A stretch of 42,277 nucleotides of DNA, from positions 1-42,277 of the forward strand of contig JAKOPZ010000174.1 in NCBI GenBank assembly GCA_029778615.1, written 5' to 3'. The DNA comes from Chloroflexota bacterium. GTDB taxonomy: Bacteria; Chloroflexota; Anaerolineae; UBA4142; SHND01. Each line of letters opens with the position of its first letter. Position 1 is the stretch's first letter. The notes below the pieces were generated by a model. The model was not told the origin of the DNA, did no database searches, and saw nothing but the letters and a program-made list of their open reading frames with translations. This document shows, one piece after another, positions 24,621-32,251 of the stretch. The translations under genes were made by a program, and so were the position numbers.

Positions 24621-27600
24621 ATGCGCCTCAAAACCGTCCAAGTTCACGGATTCAAAACGTTCGCCCATCCCACCACCTTTCATTTTCAAGATGGCATCAC
24701 CGCCATTGTTGGACCGAACGGCTGCGGCAAATCAAACATCGCCGACGCCATTCGTTGGGCGCTCGGCGAACAATCGCCTTCCAACCTGCGTACCAAAAAA
24801 ACCGAAGACCTCATTTTCACCGGCAGCGCGACGCGTCCCAAAATGGGCATGGCAGAAGTCGCATTGACGTTAGAGAACCCGTTTTCGCTGGAGGAGCGGG
24901 AACAGGAGGTAGGGGATAGCACTGAAATTTCGAGCAACGGTCATCCCCCATCCCCCAGCCCCCGACCCCCTTCCTCCATCGTCGAAGAAATTTTGCGCGC
25001 GCGTCCGAGTGAAGTGACGGTGCTGCGGCGCGCGTATCGCAGCGGCGAAAATGAATATCTCATCAATCGGCAGCGCGTGCGTTTGCGCGATGTGCAGGAA
25101 TTGTTGCAGCGCTGGGGACTCGCGCGTTTGACGTATGCGGTCATCGGGCAGGGCTTGATTGACCAGGCATTGTCACTGCGCGCCGAAGAACGCCGCGCGC
25201 TGTTTGAAGAAGCGGCAGGCATCGGACTGTATCAAAACAAAAAAGCCAACGCGCTCGAAAAGTTGGAAGAGACGCAGCAAAATTTAATTCGCGTCAACGA
25301 CATTATCAATGAAATCGCGCCGCGTCTGCCCTCGCTCGCGCGGCAAGCCGACCGCGCCGGAAAATACGAATCCGTTGCCGCCGCGCTCTACGCGCATTTA
25401 AAGCAGTGGTACGCCTTTAATTGGAAACACGCGCAGGAAGGATTTCTCGTCGCGTCCAAACAAGAAAGTGACGCGCGCGAAAAATTGAACGCGCAGCGCG
25501 CGACCATGCAAGACCTCGCCGCGCAGCTCACCGAATCGCGCCGCACCGCGCAAACGCTCCGCGCCAAACTGGACGCCCAGCGCCGCGCACAGCAGCAGCG
25601 CGAAATGGAATTTGCCGCGCGTGAACGCGACCTCGCCGTTTTGCAAGAACGCATGCGGTTCACCGAAACCCAACTCGCGGACGCGCAGCGCGAATGGGAT
25701 AAAGCGAACGAATTGGTCAACGCCACGCACGCGCTGCTCGAACAATTTCAAGCACAGCCGACAACGCTGGCGGTTACAGAAGCGCCCGCCGAAAGCGCGT
25801 CGTTCGAAATGGACACGCGCACCGAGGCCGAACAATTGGCGCAGCTGGAGCGCGCACACCGCGCCGAAATCGAAACCCTTGCCGCAGAGTTCCAACAGGC
25901 GGACGCCGCACACCGCGCGCAGATGGAGCAACTCGACGCCAGCGTGCAGGACGCGGACGCCGCGTGGAATGCCGAAAGCGCAAAACTTGCCGCCGCGTGG
26001 CGCGCATCCCTACAAGAAAAACACGCGCAGTTGGACGCGCACGCGCAGCAGCGCGCAGAGGAACGCGCCCAGCGCGAAGCCGAACGCGCGCGCGCCCTCG
26101 TCAAACAGCGGCTCGCCAATTTGCGCCTCCAAGAATTCGCCGCATCCCAGTACGGAACGCTCGCCGTAGCGTTCCCCGACGCCGTAGCGTTCCCCGACGC
26201 CGTAGCGTTCCCCGACGCCGTAGCATTCCCCGACGCCGTAGCATTCCCCGACGCCGTAGCGTTCCCCGACGCCGTAGCGTTCCCCGACGCCGTAGCGTTC
26301 CCCGACGCCGCAGCGCTCCCCGACGCCGCAGCGCTCCCCGACGCCGCAGCGCTCCCCAAAGCCGCAGCGTTCCCCGAAGCGGCTCCGCCTGATTTAGAAA
26401 TCAAATCGGATTTGGAAGCCAAATCCGATTTGGCAGCGCACCTCATTTCGCTCCAAGAAAAATTGCCGCTGTACGAATCCGCACTCGCAGCTGTCGCGGG
26501 TCTCGCCGCGCGCGCGGACGACCTCGCGCGCCGCGAACGCGCATTACGCGAGCGCGAACGGTTACTCGAACGCGTGCGCCAGGAACAACTGGAAACGAAA
26601 AACGCGCTCGCGCTTGCCGAGCGCGAAGTGGAATTTGCGCGCGCGCAGCAAGTGAATGCCCAACGCGAACGCGAACGCGCCGAACAAGCGCTGGAGCAAG
26701 AACGCGCACGCGCGCAGCAGGAACGCGAACGCGAACAGACGCAGCGGCGCGAACAGCTGGCGCGGGCGCGCGAACAACTGCGCCGCGAGCACGCGCAGCT
26801 CGTCCGCGAACGCGAACGTCTCTTGCAAGAACGCACGCGCGAACAGACACGCGAACGCGAACGCCGCCGCGAACGCGCGTTGGAACAACAGCGCGCTGCC
26901 GAACGCGAACGCGCGCGCATACAGCGCGAACAACAAGAAACACGCGAACGCTTGGCGCGGGAACACGAACGCGCAGTGCAAGAAGAACGCGCCAAACGCG
27001 CGCGCGTGGAAAGCTTTGCCGCGCAGCGCGCCGAAATCGCGGCTGCGCGCGCCATCGCACAGGCGCAGGTGGACGAAATGCGCGCCGCGCTCCAAGAGCT
27101 CAACGCGGTGGCATTTCCCGACGAAGCGGCATTGAACGAGAGCGAACGCTTGCAGACCGAATTGGAAGAACGCGAAGCCGCGCTCCGCAGTGAATTGACG
27201 ACTGCCGAAGAATTGTACAATCGCGCGGTGCTGGAAGCGGAACGCCGCCGCGCCGAAATCGCGCGCCTGGAACAAGAAATCGAGGACGACCTCGGACCCG
27301 TCGAGTTGGATTCTGCCGCGCCGCGTCAACTGCGCTTGCGCCTCGTGGTGCGACCGCGCGCAAATCCCAGTGGAGCGGAAGAAAGCGCATCGCTGACGGA
27401 CCTGTCGCCGGAAAATGTGGAAACGCCGGAACAGGAATTGGTCACGCTGCCCGAAGTGGACGCGCTGCCCGACGGCTTTGAAAAAGAAATTCGCCGCCTG
27501 AAAAATCAGATGCGTTACATCGGCAATGTGAATCCGAACGCGCCGCAAGAATACGCAGAACTCAAAACGCGACACGCGTTCCTCACCGAACAGGCGACCG

Positions 27601-28121
27601 ATTTGGCAAACGCGATTGAAAAATTGCAGTTGGCGACGGCAGAGCTGGATGCGATGATGAAGCAAAAATTTATCGAGACCTTTAACGCTATCAACGCCCA
27701 GTTCAAAAATTATTTTACGATGCTGTTTGGCGGAGGCAGCGCGCGTTTGGAACTCACCGACCCGAACGATTTGATTCGCAGCGGCATCGAAATTTCCGCG
27801 CGCCCGCCCGGCAAACGCGCCGCGCAGCTGGTGCTGCTTTCCGGCGGCGAGCGCGCTCTCACAGCGGCGGCGTTGATTTTTTCGATTTTGAAAGTGAGCC
27901 CCACGCCGTTTTGCGTCATGGACGAAGTGGATGCCGCGCTGGACGAAGCGAATGTGGGACGTTTTCGCGAGGCCTTGCAAGAATTGGCGCACGCGTCCCA
28001 GTTCATTGTCATTACGCACAATCGCGTGACAATGGAAGGCGCGCGCGCGATTTACGGCGTCTCGATGGGCGAAGACGGCGTGTCGCAAGTGTTGTCACTG
28101 AAAATGGAACAAGTAGCATAG
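24621..28121 (+). CDS. smc: Chromosome segregation ATPase SMC, with the hinge apparently replaced by a repeat
   Basis: 1166 residues. Both ATPase ends are intact: GPNGCGKSNIADAIRWALGE (Walker A, about 31) and FEEAAGIGLYQNKK at the N-terminal lobe; LLSGGERALTAAALIFSILK (signature, about 1072) and FCVMDEVDAALDE (Walker B, about 1097) at the C-terminal lobe. Two long coiled coils occupy about 170-510 and 595-1000, the second very rich in Arg/Glu/Gln. Between them, where the 120-150-residue hinge dimerisation domain belongs, there is only a 12-fold AVAFPD/AAALPD repeat (about 515-586) and a short palindrome-encoded segment. No hinge motifs and no CxxC hook are visible. A Pro-rich insert (PPSPSPRPPSS) occurs near 107-120 in the N-lobe. 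SMC normally compacts and segregates the chromosome with ScpA/B. Confidence 0.9.
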   Translation: MRLKTVQVHGFKTFAHPTTFHFQDGITAIVGPNGCGKSNIADAIRWALGEQSPSNLRTKKTEDLIFTGSATRPKMGMAEVALTLENPFSLEEREQEVGDSTEISSNGHPPSPSPRPPSSIVEEILRARPSEVTVLRRAYRSGENEYLINRQRVRLRDVQELLQRWGLARLTYAVIGQGLIDQALSLRAEERRALFEEAAGIGLYQNKKANALEKLEETQQNLIRVNDIINEIAPRLPSLARQADRAGKYESVAAALYAHLKQWYAFNWKHAQEGFLVASKQESDAREKLNAQRATMQDLAAQLTESRRTAQTLRAKLDAQRRAQQQREMEFAARERDLAVLQERMRFTETQLADAQREWDKANELVNATHALLEQFQAQPTTLAVTEAPAESASFEMDTRTEAEQLAQLERAHRAEIETLAAEFQQADAAHRAQMEQLDASVQDADAAWNAESAKLAAAWRASLQEKHAQLDAHAQQRAEERAQREAERARALVKQRLANLRLQEFAASQYGTLAVAFPDAVAFPDAVAFPDAVAFPDAVAFPDAVAFPDAVAFPDAVAFPDAAALPDAAALPDAAALPKAAAFPEAAPPDLEIKSDLEAKSDLAAHLISLQEKLPLYESALAAVAGLAARADDLARRERALRERERLLERVRQEQLETKNALALAEREVEFARAQQVNAQRERERAEQALEQERARAQQEREREQTQRREQLARAREQLRREHAQLVRERERLLQERTREQTRERERRRERALEQQRAAERERARIQREQQETRERLAREHERAVQEERAKRARVESFAAQRAEIAAARAIAQAQVDEMRAALQELNAVAFPDEAALNESERLQTELEEREAALRSELTTAEELYNRAVLEAERRRAEIARLEQEIEDDLGPVELDSAAPRQLRLRLVVRPRANPSGAEESASLTDLSPENVETPEQELVTLPEVDALPDGFEKEIRRLKNQMRYIGNVNPNAPQEYAELKTRHAFLTEQATDLANAIEKLQLATAELDAMMKQKFIETFNAINAQFKNYFTMLFGGGSARLELTDPNDLIRSGIEISARPPGKRAAQLVLLSGGERALTAAALIFSILKVSPTPFCVMDEVDAALDEANVGRFREALQELAHASQFIVITHNRVTMEGARAIYGVSMGEDGVSQVLSLKMEQVA
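26163..26378 (+). repeat. 12 x 18-bp in-frame tandem repeat inside smc
   Basis: Twelve contiguous 18-bp units of the type GCCGTAGCGTTCCCCGAC encode AVAFPD (units 1-8), AAALPD (9-10), AAALPK (11) and AAAFPE (12). Two units carry the same silent GCG-to-GCA change, which shows recent duplication within the array. A diverged single AVAFPD also occurs near 27107-27124 in the second coiled coil. Confidence 0.95.
26403..26431. repeat. Perfect 13-bp palindrome in smc
   Basis: AAATCGGATTTGG (26403-26415), loop aag, CCAAATCCGATTT (26419-26431), read in frame as KSDLEAKSDL. It directly follows the tandem repeat and resembles the intergenic AATCGGC/GCCGATT hairpins. Confidence 0.75.
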
Positions 28122-28136
28122 TGCGAGAGTTATGTA

Positions 28137-28197
28137 GTGCGATAGTGCGGTAGTGATTATCGCACTATCGCACGATTGCACTATCGCACTCTTTTTT
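28137..28197 (+). terminator. Terminator built from GTGCGATA repeats after smc
   Basis: GTGCGATAGTGCG (28137-28149) pairs perfectly with CGCACTATCGCAC (28161-28173). A second copy of the right arm (GCACTATCGCACT, 28178-28190) is followed by CTTTTTT. The left arm could pair with either copy, and only pairing with the distal one places the stem directly before the T-tract. Confidence 0.65.
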
Positions 28198-28989
28198 ATG
28201 ACCGCTTTACTTTTCGCTGCGCACATTTCTTTTTCCTACTCGGACGCGCCGACACTGCATGACATTGATTTTACGCTGGCGCGCGGCGCGCTGCGCGCGT
28301 TGTTGGGTCCGAACGGTTCGGGCAAAACGACGCTGTTGAAATTGCTCACGGGCATTTTGCAACCGACGCGCGGCGAAATTTTTTTCCAAGACACGAACCT
28401 TAAACAAATGGCGCGCCGGGAAATTGCAAAACGCATCGCACTCGTGCCGCAAGAAATGAATTTGCAGTTTGGTTTTACGGTGGAACAGATGGTGATGCTC
28501 GGGCGCACGCCGCATGTGAGCGCGTTGAGCGGCGCGTCAAAACAAGACCACCGCGTTGTGCAAGAAATGATGGTGATGACGGAAATCTCCGAAATGCGCG
28601 AACGCGTGGTCACGGAGCTTTCGGGCGGGGAGCAGCAGCGCGTTGTCATTGCGATGGCGCTCGCGCAAGAACCCCAAGTGTTATTGCTCGACGAGCCGAC
28701 GGTGCATCTCGACATCAATCATCAAATTGAAATTTTGGAACTGCTGCGAAAATTGAATCGCGAACGCGGGCTGACCGTTCTCGCGACGATGCACGATTTG
28801 AATCTCGCCGCGTTGTATTTTGACGATTTGGTTTTGTTGGAACGCGGACGCGTGGTCGCGCAAGGCGCGCCGCAAACGGTTTTGAACGCGGAACAAATTC
28901 GGGAAGTGTTCCACGCGAATGTAATGATTCAGCCGCATCCGACGCGCGAAAATTCGCCGCAAGTGATTTTGGTGCCGGGCGCCGATTGA
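28198..28989 (+). CDS. btuD: ABC transporter ATP-binding protein, FecE/BtuD type
   Basis: 263 residues from the ATG at 28198, directly after the T-run of the repeat terminator; earlier ATGs fall in the repeat. Motifs: LGPNGSGKTTLLKLL (Walker A, about 37), LVPQEMN (Q-loop), LSGGEQQRV (signature, about 141), VLLLDEPTVHLDI (Walker B), and TMHDLN (switch His). It belongs to the iron-siderophore/haem/cobalamin importer ATPases, which power FecCD/BtuC permeases. The only such permease in the window is BtuC at 38335-39441, and that cluster lacks its own ATPase, so this is the likely partner. This is inference: the gene is about 10 kb away and has no riboswitch. Confidence 0.85.
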   Translation: MTALLFAAHISFSYSDAPTLHDIDFTLARGALRALLGPNGSGKTTLLKLLTGILQPTRGEIFFQDTNLKQMARREIAKRIALVPQEMNLQFGFTVEQMVMLGRTPHVSALSGASKQDHRVVQEMMVMTEISEMRERVVTELSGGEQQRVVIAMALAQEPQVLLLDEPTVHLDINHQIEILELLRKLNRERGLTVLATMHDLNLAALYFDDLVLLERGRVVAQGAPQTVLNAEQIREVFHANVMIQPHPTRENSPQVILVPGAD

Positions 28990-29020
28990 GCGGCGATTTT
29001 GGGAATCGCGCGTTATCCTC

Positions 29021-29026
29021 TACAAT
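29021..29026 (+). promoter_or_regulatory. -10 box TACAAT for a leaderless transcript
   Basis: TACAAT, 8 nt before the ATG at 29035, without a Shine-Dalgarno. Confidence 0.5.
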
Positions 29027-29034
29027 CTCTCGCC

Positions 29035-30099
29035 ATGTTACGGGGTCGTCAGCGGGGCAAGCAGCGTCGGTTGCTGCGAACCCCCTTTTTGTTGGCTCTG
29101 CTCGCCGTGTGTGTGGGCGCAGTGGGCTTTACGCAATTGAATACGCCGTTCGGTGCATTGAGCCAAATCAGTTTCTTTGCCACCGCCACGCCAACGTTTA
29201 CCGCTACCGCAACCGCAACCAAAACGCCAACTCAAACGACAACGCCCACATCCACACAAACGCTTACGCCAACCTTCACGCCGACTGCGACGAAAACGGC
29301 GACGGTGACGCCCACGCTAACGCATACCCCGCGCGCGAGCGCAACTGCCGCCGCGACAGAAATTCCGACCGAGACGGCAACGCCCGCGCCTATCACGCGC
29401 GAACTGCGCGTGCCAATTTTGATGTATCACCACGTCGGCGACTTGCCGCCCGACGCGGACGCGGTACGCAAATCGCTCACTGTTTCGCAAGAAAATTTTG
29501 AACAGCAAATGAATTTTCTGGTCGAGCAGGGCTACACCACGCTCAAGATTGCGGATTTGGTCAACGCGCTGCAAAACGGCGCGCCGCTGCCCGATAAACC
29601 GATTGTGCTCACCTTTGACGACGGGTATGATGACAATTACACGAATGTGTTTCCGACCCTCAAAGACCATCATTTGGTTGGAACATTTTTTGTCATCGGC
29701 GCGCCCACCGATTACGGTTCGCCCGGTTATCTGCGTTGGGAACAAATTTTGGAAATGTACAACAACGGCATGGAAATCGGCGCGCACTCGCTGACGCATC
29801 GTTACAATTTGGGACAGATGCGCAACTCGACGCAGGACGGCGAAATTTTACCCGACCACAAATTGATGGTGGACCATCTGCCGAATTGGACGCCGATTTT
29901 TTCGTATCCGTCCGGCAGTTACAATCAGTACACGCTCGACACTCTGCAAAAACTCGGTTACATCGCCGCCGTGACGACGAAACAGGGCACCCTGCAATCG
30001 AGCAAACTGCCGTATGAACTGCGCCGCATTCGCATTCGCGGCGAATGGAGCATGAGTCAATTCCTCTATTGGTTCAATTATTGGACTGCGCGCCCGTAA
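29035..30099 (+). CDS. Membrane-anchored polysaccharide deacetylase (CE4/NodB domain)
   Basis: 354 residues. One N-terminal membrane helix (FLLALLAVCVGAVGFTQL) follows a strongly basic start (MLRGRQRGKQRRLLR). Next is a Thr/Pro-rich spacer (about 50-115), then the NodB domain: ILMYHHVG, IVLTFDDGYDDNY (motif 1), IGAHSLTHRY (motif 2, zinc His residues), FSYPSGSYN (motif 3), and a C-terminal IRIRGEWSM. CE4 enzymes remove acetyl groups from peptidoglycan, chitin or other cell-surface glycans in a zinc-dependent manner. The spacer puts the enzyme outside the membrane. Which glycan is the target cannot be told. Confidence 0.9.
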   Translation: MLRGRQRGKQRRLLRTPFLLALLAVCVGAVGFTQLNTPFGALSQISFFATATPTFTATATATKTPTQTTTPTSTQTLTPTFTPTATKTATVTPTLTHTPRASATAAATEIPTETATPAPITRELRVPILMYHHVGDLPPDADAVRKSLTVSQENFEQQMNFLVEQGYTTLKIADLVNALQNGAPLPDKPIVLTFDDGYDDNYTNVFPTLKDHHLVGTFFVIGAPTDYGSPGYLRWEQILEMYNNGMEIGAHSLTHRYNLGQMRNSTQDGEILPDHKLMVDHLPNWTPIFSYPSGSYNQYTLDTLQKLGYIAAVTTKQGTLQSSKLPYELRRIRIRGEWSMSQFLYWFNYWTARP

Positions 30100-30107
30100 G
30101 AAAACGA

Positions 30108-30129
30108 AACCCGTCCGTTTGGACGGGTT
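30108..30129. terminator. Bidirectional intrinsic terminator
   Basis: AACCCGTCC, loop gttt, GGACGGGTT, between the convergent deacetylase and folK genes. The minus-strand copy is followed by a T-rich stretch. Confidence 0.75.
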
Positions 30130-30135
30130 CTTGAT

Positions 30136-30624
30136 TCATGTCCACGGCGCAAACAAATGCACATCGCTGTCATCCGCCAATTGCGCCAACAATTCGCGCA
30201 TCGTCTTGCCCAAAACGGGATGCGCCACCTCCGACGCAATTTCCGCCAACGGCTGTAACACAAAGCGGCGTTCGTGCAAACGCGGATGCGGAATTTCCAA
30301 CACCTCACCCGGAATGCGCGCGTTGTCGTACAACAAAATATCAATATCAATCACGCGCGGTCCATAGCGCACGCCCTCCGTCCGCCCCATCGCGCGCTCG
30401 ATGCTTTTGACCGAATCCAACAGCGCGTGCGGCGCGAGTTCGGTTTCGCCTTCGAGGACAATATTCAAAAAACGCGGTTGGCTGACGACGCCCCATGGTT
30501 CGGTATCGTACACCGCCGAGACATTGGTCACGCGCACGTGTGCTTGCAGCCGCTGAACTGCATCGCGCAAATTCTGCAGCCGATTTCCAAGATTGCTTCC
30601 CAGAGCTAAATAAACATGTGCCAT
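30136..30624 (-). CDS. folK: 2-amino-4-hydroxy-6-hydroxymethyldihydropteridine pyrophosphokinase
   Basis: 162 residues from the ATG at 30624. It transfers pyrophosphate from ATP to 6-hydroxymethyl-dihydropterin in folate synthesis. Motifs: YLALGSNLGNRLQNL at the N-terminus, VYDTEPWGVVSQPRFLN, and GPRVIDIDILLYD with the Mg-binding acidic residues, then IPHPRLHERRFVLQPLAEIA. Length and motifs fit the monofunctional enzyme. No other folate gene is next to it. The TTG at 30630 is an alternative start but would fall 5' of the predicted transcription start. Confidence 0.95.
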   Translation of the reverse strand: MAHVYLALGSNLGNRLQNLRDAVQRLQAHVRVTNVSAVYDTEPWGVVSQPRFLNIVLEGETELAPHALLDSVKSIERAMGRTEGVRYGPRVIDIDILLYDNARIPGEVLEIPHPRLHERRFVLQPLAEIASEVAHPVLGKTMRELLAQLADDSDVHLFAPWT

Positions 30625-30630
30625 AGTCAA

Positions 30631-30663
30631 ATTTTAGCAGGGGAATTGGGAATATGCTATACT
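30631..30663. promoter_or_regulatory. Divergent -10 boxes for folK (minus) and the GDE_N gene (plus)
   Basis: Minus strand: TAAAAT at 30636-30631, 6 nt before the folK ATG (leaderless pattern). Plus strand: TATACT at 30658-30663, ahead of the mini-ORF at 30680. Confidence 0.45.
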
Positions 30664-30679
30664 CTTGCTTCGCTCCCCT

Positions 30680-30694
30680 ATGAAATACGTATGA
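30680..30694 (+). promoter_or_regulatory. Four-codon mini-ORF (MKYV-stop) coupled to the downstream start
   Basis: ATG AAA TAC GTA TGA at 30680-30694 overlaps the two candidate start codons of the next gene (ATGATG at 30691). Termination-reinitiation could set translation of the downstream gene, which lacks a Shine-Dalgarno. Confidence 0.3.
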
Positions 30695-31575
30695 TGAACG
30701 TTATTGAACGCGAAATTTGTCGTGACAAAGACCGGGCGCCGGCGCACGAATGGCTGGTGCATAACGGACGCGGCAGCTATGCCGCCGGGAGTATTACGGG
30801 GGCGCTGACGCGCTCGCAGCACGGACTTTTGGTCGCGTGCACCGATGCCGCGTCAAGTTCGGTCACACTCGCCAAAGTGGATGAAGAAGTGGACGTAGAT
30901 GGGCGCGTGTACAAACTGGGCACCAATGAATACGCGGGCGCAGTTGTGGAACCCGATGGCTATTTGTTTCTACAGCAGGTGCAGTGTGATGGCATCGTCG
31001 CGAAATTTTTTTTTGAGGCGGGACTGTTTCAATTGACCAAAAGCGTTTGGATGGAACCCGCACAGCTGACAACTTTTGTGCAGTACGAGTTGGCGCGTTC
31101 TTCGGCGCCCATCGCGTTGACGCTCGTTCCCATGTGCGACTATCGTCCCGCCGACCAGGTAACGCAGGGCAGTGAACAGTGGCGTTTCCAAATTACGCGC
31201 CAAGAAAACGGAATTGAAATTACTGCGCGCGAGGACGCCAAACCGTACCGCATTTTCGTCGTGCCCACCGCTACGTTTACGCCGCTCGATTTGTGGTACT
31301 GGCGCTTTCAACTGCGCGCGGCGGACAATGCGCGGACGGATTTGTTTGTGCCCGGACTGTTTCGTATCAATTTAGAGCCGGGCGACGCGCTGACGTTGAT
31401 TGCGACAATGGAACCTCAACTCGACACGGATTTCGCGACGGCGCGCGCGCGGGCATACGCGCGCGTCGCGCAAACAGCATTCAGATTGCCCTGTTCCAAT
31501 GAATTTACGTCAGACACATTCCGTGCGATTCTCCCGCGCGGCGATGAATCTGCGTTCCCCGTTCCCACGCCTTGA
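30691..31575 (+). CDS. Glycogen debranching enzyme N-terminal domain (GDE_N) without catalytic domain
   Basis: 294 residues. HEWLVHNGRGSYAAGSITGA and LTRSQHGLLVA are the start of the archaeal/bacterial-type glycogen debranching enzyme N-terminal domain. EYAGAVVEPDGYLFLQQ, VWMEPAQLTTFVQYEL and LTLVPMCDYR match its beta-sandwich. The full enzyme is about 650-700 residues, with a C-terminal alpha/alpha-barrel (amylo-1,6-glucosidase). Here the ORF stops at the point where that barrel should begin, ending in LPRGDESAFPVPTP, whose DNA (CTGCGTTCCCCGTTCCC) looks repeat-like. It is either a degraded debranching enzyme or a stand-alone binding domain. The next gene starts 3 nt later. Confidence 0.75.
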   Translation: MMNVIEREICRDKDRAPAHEWLVHNGRGSYAAGSITGALTRSQHGLLVACTDAASSSVTLAKVDEEVDVDGRVYKLGTNEYAGAVVEPDGYLFLQQVQCDGIVAKFFFEAGLFQLTKSVWMEPAQLTTFVQYELARSSAPIALTLVPMCDYRPADQVTQGSEQWRFQITRQENGIEITAREDAKPYRIFVVPTATFTPLDLWYWRFQLRAADNARTDLFVPGLFRINLEPGDALTLIATMEPQLDTDFATARARAYARVAQTAFRLPCSNEFTSDTFRAILPRGDESAFPVPTP

Positions 31576-31578
31576 CGT

Positions 31579-32250
31579 ATGCCTTCGCTGGATGACCTTG
31601 CGCGCGCCTTTGCGGCGGTCTCGTCATTTCAATTGCTGATTGGTCTCTTGCTCGCGGTGGCAATTGTGATGCTCATCGCCGATTGGCGCGTTTCTCTTCT
31701 CGCGCTCGCAGGGCAATATATTTTGGTTGCCATTCTGCTCTCGACGTTGATTCCTCTGCAAATTGCGGCGGTGCGTATGATTGCGGGCGGACTCGTGGCG
31801 ACCATGTTTTATATCACTGCCCGCCGCGTCAAAGGCAGTCGCCGTCAACGCTCTCCTTCCGACCCTCCGGTATTGGAGGAACCAATCCGCAGCGGTGTGT
31901 TTTGGATGAACATGCCGTTCCGCATTATCGCGCTTGCTCTCGTGGCGTTGAGCGTCATTGCGTTGAGTGGACAATTTGTTTTATTGAACGCGCCGACATT
32001 ATTTTGGGTGACCGGTTTGTGGTTGGCGATGGGCGGGCTGGTGACGATTGCGCTCACGCGCGACGCGCTCAAGTTGGGCATGGGCTTGTTATTTTTTACG
32101 TCGGGCTTTGGAATTATCTACCTGTCCATTGACAGCTCGCTGTTGGTGTACGGCTTGCTCGTGGTCTCCGATTTGGTCATCGCGCTCGCCGTATCTCACA
32201 TTGCCAGTGTGCCTGCCCAAATGGAAGGCAGACGGCGCGGAGAACTTTGA
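31579..32250 (+). CDS. Six-helix membrane protein with NuoK-like C-terminal part
   Basis: 223 residues. The N-terminal half has about three helices (SSFQLLIGLLLAVAIVMLIA, LLALAGQYILVAILLSTLI). The C-terminal half has three more, with LGMGLLFFTSGFGIIYLSID and LLVYGLLVVSDLVIALAVSH, which look like the core of NuoK/MrpC-type subunits. It ends 1 nt before the GTG of the next gene, an antiporter-like subunit, so the pair form an operon. No redox or quinone-site motifs are visible. The complex I/Mrp link is an inference from fold-like pattern and neighbour. Confidence 0.55.
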   Translation: MPSLDDLARAFAAVSSFQLLIGLLLAVAIVMLIADWRVSLLALAGQYILVAILLSTLIPLQIAAVRMIAGGLVATMFYITARRVKGSRRQRSPSDPPVLEEPIRSGVFWMNMPFRIIALALVALSVIALSGQFVLLNAPTLFWVTGLWLAMGGLVTIALTRDALKLGMGLLFFTSGFGIIYLSIDSSLLVYGLLVVSDLVIALAVSHIASVPAQMEGRRRGEL

Positions 32251-32251
32251 C

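Noticed and set aside
26163-26378. CRISPR or DNA-binding iteron array
   Set aside because: The 18-bp units are directly abutting, in frame inside smc and encode a hexapeptide.
25748-28088. Two long minus-strand reading frames (Ser/Arg/Ala-rich and Phe/Arg-rich) opposite smc
   Set aside because: They are shadows of the GC-rich coiled-coil repeats in smc; low-complexity composition and no start signals.
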